Origin: Phycisphaeraceae bacterium
GTDB lineage: Bacteria > Planctomycetota > Phycisphaerae > Phycisphaerales > UBA1924
Direction of reading: 5' to 3'
DNA length: 64,000 nucleotides
NCBI GenBank assembly: GCA_019636535.1
Contig: JAHBXK010000003.1
Span: 1 to 64,000, forward strand
In this document: positions 17,599 to 26,600 of the stretch, piece after piece
How the letters are laid out: every line of letters begins with the position of its first letter
Position numbering within the stretch: position 1 is the first letter of the stretch
The notes under the pieces: generated by a model
What the model saw: the letters and a program-made list of their open reading frames with translations, nothing else
Told to the model about the DNA's origin: nothing
Database searches by the model: none
Position numbers and translations under genes: made by a program

Positions 17599-18377
17599 GC
17601 GGTGGCCCCCTTTGCGTTCGGATTGGCGTCGGGCTGTTCGAGGTCTTCGTAGACCGCGCGGACGGCGGCGGGAAGCAGGTCCTTGAGTTTGCGGAGCGCG
17701 CGGTGGTGACGGGCGAGGAGCGTGCCGACGGGCTCGTCGAGCACGTCGGCCATGGCCTTGAAGGACATGCCGCCGTGGTGGCGGAGTTCGATGATCTCGC
17801 GGTCGGTCTCGGAGAGTTGGTCCATGGCGAGGCGGAGGTGGGAGAACAGGGCCGCGCGGTCGGTCGGGTCGTCGTGAGAATCAACGGCGTGGAGTGACTG
17901 GCCGAGGGAGGCTGGGTCGGTCGGTTCGGCCTGGCGCTTGCGTCGGCGCGCCTCATCGCGGACGCGGTTCATGGCGACGCGGAAGAGCCATGATTCGAAG
18001 CGGCCGCGCTCGGTGTAGCCGCCGGAGGCGAGTTTGGAAGCGACGGTGACGAACACGGACTGGGTGACTTCCTCGGCCGCGTCGTCGCCTGTGCCGAGCC
18101 CGCCGTCGCGGCCGGTCGATCGGGCTGAGCCTGACTTGTGTGCGCCGCCGGAGGGGGCGAGGCGGGAGCGTGCGAGTGCGTAGATGCGGCGCGAGTAGAG
18201 ATTCACGATCTGTCGCCAGGCGTCGGGGTCGCCCTGAGAAGCGCGTTGAAGGACGGGGGCCAAGGGATCCGGGAGCGCGTCGGTGTTCGGGTCCGCACCG
18301 ATCGCGCCCGTTGGACCGAGCGCCCGAGAAACGGGCGGGGGGGAGAACGGGGGTTGGTTGCGATCGGATGCTGGCAT
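17595..18377 (-). CDS. ECF RNA polymerase sigma factor
   Basis: 260 residues from ATG 18377; an ATG at 18392 adds five residues and is equally possible. After a Pro-rich N-terminus, region 2 is seen in PDAWRQIVNLYSRRIYALAR, then EEVTQSVFVTVASKL and FESWLFRVAMNRVRDEARR. Region 4 is LSETDREIIELRHHGGMSF to VGTLLARHHRALRKL. The insertion between RLAPSG and AEEV is longer than usual. It heads the three-gene operon with the anti-sigma-like and secreted proteins. Confidence 0.88.
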   Translation of the reverse strand: MPASDRNQPPFSPPPVSRALGPTGAIGADPNTDALPDPLAPVLQRASQGDPDAWRQIVNLYSRRIYALARSRLAPSGGAHKSGSARSTGRDGGLGTGDDAAEEVTQSVFVTVASKLASGGYTERGRFESWLFRVAMNRVRDEARRRKRQAEPTDPASLGQSLHAVDSHDDPTDRAALFSHLRLAMDQLSETDREIIELRHHGGMSFKAMADVLDEPVGTLLARHHRALRKLKDLLPAAVRAVYEDLEQPDANPNAKGATA

Positions 18378-18524
18378 GGCCCCGGTCGGCATGAAGCGAG
18401 TTACCGAGAGCAGAACGCGGCGAAGGCGTGGGTATTGCCTCGGCCGCGTGGAGCGTTTGCGGGGCAACAAGCCCCTTCACGAGTGATTATCGGTGCGCCG
18501 GGAGGGCGGGGGCGGGGCGGCGCC

Positions 18525-18560
18525 AAAAACGACCGAGGAGCCGGGTTGGCCGGCTCCTCG
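18525..18560 (-). terminator. Intrinsic terminator of rpmI-rplT
   Basis: On the complement, an 11-bp perfect stem CGAGGAGCCGG/CCGGCTCCTCG with a five-base loop lies 40 bases after the rplT stop. After the 3' arm come GTCG and TTTTT. Confidence 0.85.
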
Positions 18561-18599
18561 GGGGTTTGGACGGGATGTCTGCGGAACGCGCGGGCGCGA

Positions 18600-19079
18600 T
18601 CAGGCCGGCTGGGGGACGGAGGCGCGGGGCGTCTGGGGCATCGGCTGGCGCGACTTGGCGAGGGACTGGGAGGTCTTCTCGCTGGTGACCTTGGCGGCCT
18701 TGGAGCCGCGCGCGGCAGCGCGGACGCGGGTGGCCTTCATCGCGGCGGCCATGATCTGGTCGAAGGCCTTGGGGTCTTCGATGGCGATCTGGCTGAGCAT
18801 CTTGCGGTTGAGGGCGATGCCGGAGAGTTTGAGGCCGTTGATGAACTGGCTGTAGCGGGCGCCGCGCATGCGGCAGGCGGCGGTGAGGCGCGTGATCCAG
18901 AGCCGGCGCATGTCGCGCTTGAGGCGGCGACGGTCGCGGAACTGGTAGACGGCTGCGCGGATGAGGGCGTAGTCGGCCTTGTACTTGCTCTTGTGACCCG
19001 AGCCGTAGTAGCCGCGGGCAGCGCGGAGGATGCGCTTGCGGGCCTGAGTGCGGGCAGCGCCTTTGCGAACGCGTGGCAT
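18600..19079 (-). CDS. rplT: 50S ribosomal protein bL20, with C-terminal extension
   Basis: 159 residues from ATG 19079 with a GGAG site. Residues 1-118 match bL20 throughout (MPRVRKGAARTQARKRILRA, YYGSGHKSKYKADYALIRAA, LWITRLTAACRMRG). Typical bL20 stops near residue 118; this one continues for about 40 residues rich in Ala, Lys, Ser and Pro. It is essential for early 50S assembly on 23S rRNA. It is encoded 207 bases after rpmI on the same strand. In many bacteria bL20 represses its own operon; the intergenic region may hold such a site, but I cannot fold it reliably here. Confidence 0.96.
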   Translation of the reverse strand: MPRVRKGAARTQARKRILRAARGYYGSGHKSKYKADYALIRAAVYQFRDRRRLKRDMRRLWITRLTAACRMRGARYSQFINGLKLSGIALNRKMLSQIAIEDPKAFDQIMAAAMKATRVRAAARGSKAAKVTSEKTSQSLAKSRQPMPQTPRASVPQPA

Positions 19080-19286
19080 GAGTGAACTCCAATCCGAGCG
19101 TGGCGTCCGTTGCGGGGTCGGGCCGACCGGCCCGAACTTGTGCCCGACGGGCAACCGGTCATGTCCCCCCCCCAACCTACCCCGACTCCCCCACTGCTGA
19201 CGATGATGCGGCCGGGGTTGACGATGCCGCGCACGGCCTGTGGTCGTGCGGGCGACGGCAGCGCGGCCAGCGCTGAGCGATGAGGG

Positions 19287-19658
19287 TCAGGCGGGCTTGG
19301 TCGCGGTCTTCTTGCGGGGCGCAGCGGCCTTGGCCTTGGGCTTGCCCGCTGCGGGCCTGGCGGCCTTGGCTGAAGCGGCGGCCTTCTCGGCCTTGAGTTT
19401 GGCCGACTCTTCGGGCGAGGGGCTGCGCTTCAGGGCGGCGCGGGCCTGATCGCGGCCGCGAAGGCGGCGGAAGAGCAGTTTCTCGAGGCGCTTGGCCTCG
19501 GGGTTGGCCATGAACTTGTCCTGACGAAGGCGACGGAGGCGCTTGCCGCTTTTGTGCGAACGCAAGTGCTTACCGCCAGCGCGGTTGTGACGGACCTTGC
19601 CGGTCTTGGTCAGGCGGACGCGCTTGAGCGTGGACTTGTGGCTCTTGTTCTTGGACAT
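19287..19658 (-). CDS. rpmI: 50S ribosomal protein bL35, with long Ala/Lys-rich tail
   Basis: 123 residues from ATG 19658 (MSKNKSHKSTLKRVRLTKTG). Residues 1-65 are a normal bL35 (NRAGGKHLRSHKSGKRLRRL). The family is usually about 65 residues long, so the last 58 residues, built of Lys, Ala, Pro and Arg (KPKAKAAAPRKKTATKPA at the end), are an extension. infC, which normally precedes rpmI, is not upstream: the neighbour is a divergent protease gene, so the infC-rpmI-rplT order is broken here. Confidence 0.93.
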   Translation of the reverse strand: MSKNKSHKSTLKRVRLTKTGKVRHNRAGGKHLRSHKSGKRLRRLRQDKFMANPEAKRLEKLLFRRLRGRDQARAALKRSPSPEESAKLKAEKAAASAKAARPAAGKPKAKAAAPRKKTATKPA

Positions 19659-19891
19659 TCGAGACCGACCTTTGCGAACACGCCCCCGCTTGTTCCCCTT
19701 CCCCGCACCCCGCTTGGACAGTCGTCTGGCCGAGAGGATGACCAGAATCGACAGGGGCGAAGGATAGGCGGTGGCGCTGAGGGCAGCAAGGGCATGGAAG
19801 CGGTAGGAGAGGCGGTGGTTCTGAGAATGTCTGGCTCTGGAGCGTTTGGGGCAAGGTCGCATTTAGAGGGCTTGGGATAACCGGCGGGCTC

Positions 19892-19921
19892 TTGACACCG
19901 AGGTTGACTTTCTGGGAGAAT
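19892..19921 (+). promoter_or_regulatory. Candidate sigma-70-type promoter for the subtilase gene
   Basis: TTGACA at 19892-19897, an 18-base spacer, then GAGAAT (4 of 6 to TATAAT) at 19916-19921. It lies about 95 bases before the start codon. The -35 element is perfect; the -10 is weaker. Confidence 0.45.
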
Positions 19922-19979
19922 GAAGGGGTTGGAGAAGAGGGTGCGGGAATTGGTGGCCTTCGGGCCACGGGAAGAAAAG

Positions 19980-20006
19980 GAAGAAGAAGAAGAAGAAGAA
20001 GAAGAG
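19980..20006 (+). repeat. (GAA)8 microsatellite overlapping the ribosome-binding region of the subtilase gene
   Basis: Eight perfect GAA units at 19980-20003 are followed by GAGGAG and the ATG at 20017. The purine run supplies the Shine-Dalgarno sequence (GAGGAG). A change in unit number would move upstream signals relative to the start but would not affect the reading frame. Confidence 0.8.
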
Positions 20007-20016
20007 GAGCAGAGAG

Positions 20017-21822
20017 ATGAACCGGGCATGTGCGCGCGTGGTTGGCTCGCTGGCGGTGGTGATGCTGCTGGCGTACGGGACGGCCAAGGGTGACTTCACG
20101 AGTCGGGCGGCGATCCATGCGTCGCCGTCGTACCTGACGGCGGCGGGGTTTCACGGCCTTGACGGGCGTGACATCCGCGTGGCGATCATCGAGGCATCGG
20201 GTGTTGCGCAGGTGAACCCGCCGAACATGTTCATGCCGGCGGCGGGGATGGACGTGAACGGCCGGGTGTTCAACCTGAACGCGGGGGCGGACTCGCACGC
20301 GACGATGGTGACGGGCGTGATCATGGATGTGTTCGACGGGGTTGCGCCGCAATCGCGCTCGCAAGTGGCGATCGGGAACACATCGAACAACTTCAAGTTG
20401 CGCTCGCAGATGATGCTGGCGACGAATCCGAACCGACCGATGACCGTGCACGGGGACGCTCGCATACTGAACATGAGCCTCGCGAGCAACGGAGTCAACT
20501 CAGCGCTGCTGAACGGAAACAGCCTGGACACGAAGTGGATCGACTGGGCTGCGATCACGCAGGCCGGGCACCCGATGCAGAACAAGTTGATGGTGGCGGC
20601 GGGGAACGAGCCGGCTGGGACGGTGGCGAACCCGCAGCGGTCGGTCGACACAATGGACAACTACAACGGGATCACGGTTGGGGCCACGGCGGGGAGCGCC
20701 TCGTACCGGACGCTGGCGACGTACAACGGTGTGTACAGCGCGACGTTCACGACCTCGACGCAGAACCGGACGTACGAGAACAGCCCGTATCACGGTCAGG
20801 GGAACAACAACCGCGTGGGACGGTACAAGACGGACATCGTGGCACCGGGAGGCGGTGACGGGTTCACGATGATCTCGCCGGTGGTAGTCGGGAGCACCCA
20901 GGACAACCATCCGGCGGGGATCCCGAACAACGGGCTGAACTCGAACCCGAACTACGGGGGGACGAGTTTCGCGGCGCCGCACGTTGCCGGGGCCGGTGCG
21001 TTGATGATGCAGTACGGTGATGCGAACGGGCACTCGACGGATCACAAGGTGCTCAAGGCGCTGCTGCTGAACGGCGCGAGCAAGGACGTGCAGCATCACA
21101 ACCGTGCGATGGGTCAGGAACCGGGCGCACCGGGCGGGAACGCGTGGCGAGCAAGAGGAATGCTCACGGGCGACGATGGGAACCCGCTTCAGAAGACGAA
21201 CGGCGGCGGCATGACGCAGAGTGTTCGGATCGGCTGGGACGAGGACCTTGGGACGGGCCTTTTGGACGTCGCGGGCTCGCTGCGGAACTACAAGCCGGGT
21301 GAACAGAACCCGGGGAACGTCGGGCCGATCGGGTGGGACCTGCACACGATCACGCCGAACACGTTCAACGAGTATCGGATCGTGCATGCGTTGCCGCACG
21401 GGGCGACGCAGATTACGGCGACGCTGGCGTGGGACCGCTTCCTGCAGTTGACCGACTCGAACGACGCGCTGAAGCCGAACGCGCTGTGGGAGAGCGGGGC
21501 GACGTCAGCAACCGGCGCGGATGACAAGATCCGTTCTTTCAGGCTGAACGACCTTGATCTGGAGATCTGGAACCTGTCGACGATGGGCGGGCCATCGAAG
21601 GTGTTCTTCTCGAACTCGGACATGGACTCGATCGAGCACGTGCACTGGATGGTGCCGCACGCGATGCGGAACGATCAGTTCGCGATCCGCGTCAACTTCT
21701 TCAACCGCTGGGACGGATTCCAGATCGACAGTTACGGGCTTGCGTGGCGCGTGGTGCCGACGCCGGGCGGCGCGGTGCTGATGCTCACGCTGGGCGTGTT
21801 CGCGGCTCGCAGGCGGCGGTGA
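20017..21822 (+). CDS. Secreted subtilisin-like (S8) peptidase with Glu at the catalytic Asp position and a PEP-CTERM-like tail
   Basis: 601 residues. A signal peptide (residues 1-26, ARVVGSLAVVMLLAYG) precedes an S8 fold. His94 lies in DSHATMVTG, the oxyanion Asn197 in VAAGNEP, and the nucleophile Ser317 in GGTSFAAPHVAGA. At the usual Asp-Thr-Gly position the sequence is VAIIEASG, so Glu59 replaces the catalytic Asp. A beta-rich C-terminal region (about 400-575) follows, and the protein ends VPTPGGAVLMLTLGVFAARR plus two Arg, a VPxP/hydrophobic/Arg-cluster sorting signal. It is probably exported, anchored and processed at the outer surface. Activity with Glu in the triad is uncertain. Confidence 0.85.
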   Translation: MNRACARVVGSLAVVMLLAYGTAKGDFTSRAAIHASPSYLTAAGFHGLDGRDIRVAIIEASGVAQVNPPNMFMPAAGMDVNGRVFNLNAGADSHATMVTGVIMDVFDGVAPQSRSQVAIGNTSNNFKLRSQMMLATNPNRPMTVHGDARILNMSLASNGVNSALLNGNSLDTKWIDWAAITQAGHPMQNKLMVAAGNEPAGTVANPQRSVDTMDNYNGITVGATAGSASYRTLATYNGVYSATFTTSTQNRTYENSPYHGQGNNNRVGRYKTDIVAPGGGDGFTMISPVVVGSTQDNHPAGIPNNGLNSNPNYGGTSFAAPHVAGAGALMMQYGDANGHSTDHKVLKALLLNGASKDVQHHNRAMGQEPGAPGGNAWRARGMLTGDDGNPLQKTNGGGMTQSVRIGWDEDLGTGLLDVAGSLRNYKPGEQNPGNVGPIGWDLHTITPNTFNEYRIVHALPHGATQITATLAWDRFLQLTDSNDALKPNALWESGATSATGADDKIRSFRLNDLDLEIWNLSTMGGPSKVFFSNSDMDSIEHVHWMVPHAMRNDQFAIRVNFFNRWDGFQIDSYGLAWRVVPTPGGAVLMLTLGVFAARRRR

Positions 21823-21855
21823 CGGAGTTGGTTGAGGGCAAGTGAGCACAAAGAT

Positions 21856-21883
21856 GCGGGCCGCCCGAAGGCGGCCCGCTTTT
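21856..21883 (+). terminator. Intrinsic terminator after the subtilase gene
   Basis: GCGGGCCGCC-CGAA-GGCGGCCCGC, a perfect 10-bp stem with a tetraloop, is followed by TTTT. It sits between convergent genes, and the complement has a weaker T-run, so it may also help to end hpnH. Confidence 0.85.
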
Positions 21884-21925
21884 GTTGCGCGGAACGGGAA
21901 TGGCGGGAGTTGGGGCGTGCGTGGT

Positions 21926-23092
21926 TCAGGCCGCGCCGACAGCGGTCTGAGGCTGGCGGGCGGGCTTGGGCGGGTGTGCCGCGGGCTTGAGGTCGATGCC
22001 AAGCTGGACCATCGGGCCGTGAGGCTTCCTGGCTTCTTCAGCGAGCGCTGCGGCGGCGTCGGGGTTCACGTAACTGGAAGCGAGCATGGCGCGGACGGTG
22101 CCGAAAAGCCCGCCGAAAGAGGCGAAGGTGTGGTCGACGGCGCTGGGCTCGTAGCCGCAGTGGACCATGCACTGCTGGCAGGCCTTGTTGCCGCTGGCCC
22201 GGCCGTAGCGATCCCACTCGGTGGTCTCGATGAGTTCCTTGAAGGTGTCGACGTAGCCGTCCTGCAGGAGGTAGCAGGGCTTCTGCCATCCGAAGATGTT
22301 GTACGTCGGGTTGCCCCAGGGCGTGCACTCGTACTCGCGCGTGCCCATGAGGAACTCGAGGAAGAGCGGGGACTGATTGAACTTCCACGAGCGCTTGCGG
22401 TTGGAGAGGAGCATGCGGAAGAAGTCGGTGGTCTTCTCGCGCTCGCGGAGAAAGGACTTCTGGTCGGGCGCTTTGGGGTAGGCGTAGCCGGGCGAGACCA
22501 TCATGCCCTCGACGCCGAGGTCCATCATCTCGTCGAAGAAGGCGCGGACGGAGTTGGGGTCAGCGCCGTCGAAGAGCGTGGTGTTGGTGGTGACGCGGAA
22601 GCCCATCTCCACGGCCTTGCGGATGCCCTCGCGCGCGACCTGAAAGGTGCCCTCGCGGCAGACGGCGAAGTCGTGGTGCTCTTCCTGACCGTCCATGTGG
22701 ACGCTGAAGGTGAGGTACTTGCTGGGCTTGAACCAGCCGGCGTCGAGTTTTTCCTTGAGCAGGAGGGCGTTGGTGCAGAGGTAGATGTACTTCCTACGGG
22801 CGATGAGGCCGTCGACGATCTCGACGATCTGGGGGTGGAGGAGGGGCTCGCCGCCCGGGATGGAGACCATGGGCGCGCCGCACTCATCGACGGCCTTGAA
22901 GCACTCGTCGGGTGTGAGTTGGCGCTTGAGGATGTGGGCGGGGTACTGGATCTTGCCGCACCCGGCGCAGGCGAGGTTGCAGCGGAAGAGGGGCTCGAGC
23001 ATGAGGACGAGGGGGTAGCGCTTGTTGCCCTTGAGCTTCTGGCTCAGGACGTAACTGGCGACGGTCCACATCTGGGAAAGGGGTACGGCCAT
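21926..23092 (-). CDS. hpnH: Adenosyl-hopene transferase HpnH (radical SAM)
   Basis: 388 residues, typical for HpnH. The radical SAM cluster motif is C38-x3-C42-x2-C45 in FRCNLACAGCGKIQYP. VSIPGGEPLLHPQI and FSVHMDGQEEHHD are characteristic of HpnH, as are the later GNPTYNIFGWQKPCYLL and the C-terminal Cys cluster ACQQCMVHCG. The enzyme joins a 5'-deoxyadenosyl radical to diploptene, the first step in making C35 hopanoids. The last 35 residues are Pro/Ala-rich. No other hopanoid genes are nearby, so the pathway is dispersed in this genome. Confidence 0.93.
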   Translation of the reverse strand: MAVPLSQMWTVASYVLSQKLKGNKRYPLVLMLEPLFRCNLACAGCGKIQYPAHILKRQLTPDECFKAVDECGAPMVSIPGGEPLLHPQIVEIVDGLIARRKYIYLCTNALLLKEKLDAGWFKPSKYLTFSVHMDGQEEHHDFAVCREGTFQVAREGIRKAVEMGFRVTTNTTLFDGADPNSVRAFFDEMMDLGVEGMMVSPGYAYPKAPDQKSFLREREKTTDFFRMLLSNRKRSWKFNQSPLFLEFLMGTREYECTPWGNPTYNIFGWQKPCYLLQDGYVDTFKELIETTEWDRYGRASGNKACQQCMVHCGYEPSAVDHTFASFGGLFGTVRAMLASSYVNPDAAAALAEEARKPHGPMVQLGIDLKPAAHPPKPARQPQTAVGAA

Positions 23093-23228
23093 GGGTCGGT
23101 GGGGCTCTCGGGTCGGGGAGTTTGACGTTCAGAAGGGAAGGGGAACGAGCCGCGATCATACGGCCATGACGGGCGGATGCCGTGAATGGACGCGTGCGGG
23201 ACGGACACAAGCCGAACTACCGTTGAGC

Positions 23229-23555
23229 ATGACAAGGATCTGCTACAGCGTAGTGGCGACGCTGCCCAGCCAGAAGATGGCGGACGAGTATGTGACGTGG
23301 CTGGAGGATGGTCACGTGGACGCGGTGATCGACGCCGGGGCGCACTCGGCGATGATCGTTCGGATGGAGCGCGAGGCGGGTGACGGGCTGGCGGCGGATG
23401 CGCGGCAGGTGATGACGCAGTACGTGTTCTCGACGCGGGAGGTGTTCGAGCGGTATGTCGCGACGGCTGCGCCGACGCTGAGGGCGGAGGGGATGAAGTT
23501 GTTCGGCCCCGAGCGGGGGGTGACGATGCGGCGGACGATCGGGCGGATCATGTGA
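23229..23555 (+). CDS. DUF4286-family protein
   Basis: 108 residues from ATG 23229. The pattern SVVATLPSQKMADEYVTWLE, HVDAVIDAGAHSAMIVRM, VMTQYVFSTREVFERYVATA and FGPERGVTMRRTIG matches the small ferredoxin-like DUF4286 proteins, whose function is unknown. They resemble dimeric alpha/beta-barrel proteins. Its stop lies 15 bases before the inverted repeat that precedes metH, so it is unlikely to share the metH promoter. Confidence 0.75.
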   Translation: MTRICYSVVATLPSQKMADEYVTWLEDGHVDAVIDAGAHSAMIVRMEREAGDGLAADARQVMTQYVFSTREVFERYVATAAPTLRAEGMKLFGPERGVTMRRTIGRIM

Positions 23556-23570
23556 CGGGAGGGGTCTAAT

Positions 23571-23586
23571 ATCCGTTTATCCGGAT
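23571..23586. promoter_or_regulatory. Inverted repeat upstream of metH, candidate operator
   Basis: ATCCG-TTTATC-CGGAT is a perfect 5-bp inverted repeat with a 6-base centre, in a short AT-rich patch of otherwise GC-rich DNA, 67 bases before the chosen metH start. Its shape is that of a dimeric repressor site. Which regulator uses it is not visible in this window. Confidence 0.45.
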
Positions 23587-23653
23587 GAATGGATGAACCG
23601 ACCGACGTGTGGTCCGGTCGGCTTCGTCGTGGTTCGGGCCGATGAGGGACGGC

Positions 23654-26600
23654 ATGGCCAGTGCTTTCGGTGAAGCGTTGCGGTCGCGGTTGCTCGTCTG
23701 CGACGGAGCGATGGGGACGAGCATTCACAAGCACGCGTTATCGGTCGAGACCGACTATTGCGGGTGCGAGAACTGCACGGACATTCTGGCGCGGACGCGG
23801 CCGGACGTGATCGGGGCGATTCACGAGTCGTTCCTGGCGGTGGGCGCGGACTGCGTGGAGACGGACACGTTCGGGGCGAACCGGCTGGTGCTGAGCGAGT
23901 TCGGGATCGCGGAGCAGGCGTTCGAGCTGAACAAGCTGGCGGTGGATTGTGCGCGCGCGGCGTGCAAGAAGCACCACAGTTCGGAGAAGCCGCGGTTCGT
24001 GCTCGGCTCGATGGGTCCGGGGACGCGGCTGATCACGCTGGGGAACACGGACTGGGCGTCGATGTTCGAGAGTTATCGCGAGCAGGCGGCGGGTCTGCTG
24101 GCGGGTGAGCCGATGCCGGGATCGCGGAAGCGGCACGGGGTGGACGCTTTCATCATCGAGACGTGCCAGGACCTCTTGCAGATCAAGTGCGCGGTGAACG
24201 CGGTGATCGCAGCGCTTCGCGAGCGGGACCTGACGCCGGACGACGTGCCGATTCTGGTGTCGGTGACGATCGAGACGACGGGGACGATGCTGCTGGGGAC
24301 GAGCATCGAGGCGGCGGCGGCGGCGTTGTCGGGGTTTCCGATTCTGTCGCTGGGGTTGAACTGCGCGACGGGGCCGACGGAGATGATGGAGCACGTGGCG
24401 TGGCTGGGGGCGAACTGGCGGCGGCCGGCGAACGGTGAGCGTGCGCGGTGCGTGAGCGTGATGCCGAACGCGGGGCTGCCGATCCTGGTGGAGGGGCGGA
24501 CGGAGTATCCGCTGAAGCCGGGGCCGTTTGCCGAGGCGATGGGACGGTTCATCGAGCACGACGGGGTGGGGCTGGTCGGCGGGTGCTGCGGCACAACGCC
24601 GGAGCACATCGCGGAACTGGTTCGGACGGTCGAGCGGATTGCGCCCGGCGGTCGGCGGGTGGCGTGCGCGCCGGCGGGGGCGATGCGGCCGGCGGTGACG
24701 TCGCTGTACTCGGCGGTGGAGTATCGGCAGGACAACTCGTTCCTGATCGTCGGGGAGCGGATGAACGCGTCGGGGAGCAAGAAGTTCAAGCAGTTGCTGG
24801 AGGCGGAGGACTGGGACGGGATCGTGTCGATGGCGCGGGAGCAGGTTCGGCACGATGGGGCGCACGTGCTGGACCTGAACGTGGACTACGCGGGGCGGGA
24901 CAACGCACGCGACATGGAGGAGATCGTCAAGCGGCTGGTGCGGCAGGTAGATTCACCGCTGATGATCGACTCGACGCAGATCAAGACGGTCGAAGCGGGG
25001 CTGAGCCACGCGCCGGGGAAGTGCGTGATCAACAGCGCGAACTTCGAGGACGGGGAGGAGAAATTCGACGTGCTGTGCGGGCTTGCCAAGACGTACGGGG
25101 CGGGGCTGGTGATCGGGTCGATCGACGAGGACAAAGAGGCGTCGATGGCGCGGACGGCGGATCGGAAACTCTCGATCGCGCGGCGGGCCTTCGAGCGGGC
25201 GACGCGTCGGCACGGGATGGACGCGGCGGACCTCTTGTTCGATCCCCTGGTGCTGCCGGTCTCGACGGGGATGGAGAGCGACCGGCGGTCAGCGCTGGAG
25301 ACGATCGAAGGGGTTCGTCGGATCGCGGCGGCGATGCCGGAGTGCCAGACGACGGTGGGGCTGAGCAACGTGAGTTTCGGACTCAAGCCGGCAGCGCGGG
25401 TGGTGCTGAACAGCGTGTTCCTGCACGAACTTCGGGAGGCGGGGCTGACGGGCGCGATCGTGCACATGAGCAAGATCCTGCCGCGGAACCGGATCGAGGA
25501 CGGACAGTGGGCGGCCGCGCTCGACCTGATCTACGACCGGCGACGGGAGGGCTTTGACCCGCTGTCCGCATTCATCGAGTTGTTCAAGGACGCGGGGGCG
25601 GGGACGGGGGAGAAGAAGGCCGAGGCGCGGGCGCTGACGCTGGAGGAGCGGCTGCGGGCGCACATCATCGACGGGGAGAAGCAGGGGCTGGTCGAGTGCC
25701 TGGAGGAAGCGCGGCAGACGTACACGCCGCTGGCGATCATCAACGACCACCTGCTGGACGGGATGAAGACGGTGGGCGAGTACTTTGCGAGCGGGCAGAT
25801 GCAGTTGCCCTTCGTGCTGCAGAGCGCGGAGGTGATGAAGATGGCGGTGGCGCACCTCGAGCGGTACATGGAGCGCGTGGAGGGGCAGAGCAAGGGGCGG
25901 ATCGTGCTGGCGACGGTGAAGGGGGACGTTCACGACATCGGCAAGAACCTGGTGGACATCATCCTGAGCAACAACGGGTACACGGTGTACAACCTCGGGA
26001 TCAAGCAGCCCTTGAACGCGATCGTTGAGAAGTGGAAGGAGACGGGCGCGGAGGCGATCGGGATGTCCGGGCTGCTGGTCAAGAGCGTGAACGTGATGGA
26101 GGAGTACCTGCACGAGTTGAACACGCTTGGGGTGCGCGTGCCGGTGCTGCTGGGGGGCGCTGCGCTGACGCGGCATTACTGCGAGGGACACCTGCGATCG
26201 ACGTATCAGGGGCAGGTGTTCTATGGGAAGGACGCGTTCGAGGGGTTGAGCGTGATGGACGCGATCGCTTCGGACCGGACGTCGGAGGTGGTGGCGCAGA
26301 TCGAGGAGCGGATCGGGAAGCGGACCAAAGCGGAGGAGACGATCGCGCGGTCGCGGGCGGAGCAGGGACAGCGTGCGACTGCGTTTGAGGCTGCGAAGGC
26401 CGCGGGGGGGGTGGGCGCGAGCGGGGCTGGGAGCGCGGTCGCGGTGGTGCAGCGGTCGGACGTGGAGGTGTTGGCGGAGGGGAAGGTGCCAACGCCGCCG
26501 TTCTGGGGATCGCGGGTGGTTGATCCGGCGTCGCTGGATCTGGACGACATCTACCCGTTCATCAACCCGGTGGCGCTGTTCCGCGGGCAGTGGCAGGTGA

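Larger units (their letters stand above)
19659..20016. other. Intergenic region between divergent rpmI and the subtilase gene
   Basis: 358 bases without a gene. It must hold the leftward promoter of rpmI-rplT. On the right half it contains a candidate rightward promoter (19892-19921), a small GTGGCC-TTCG-GGCCAC hairpin near 19953-19968 and the (GAA)8 tract before the protease start. Confidence 0.6.

Noticed and set aside
23556-23653. Cobalamin or SAM riboswitch before metH
   Set aside because: The leader is under 100 bases and lacks a B12 box; only the short inverted repeat stands out.
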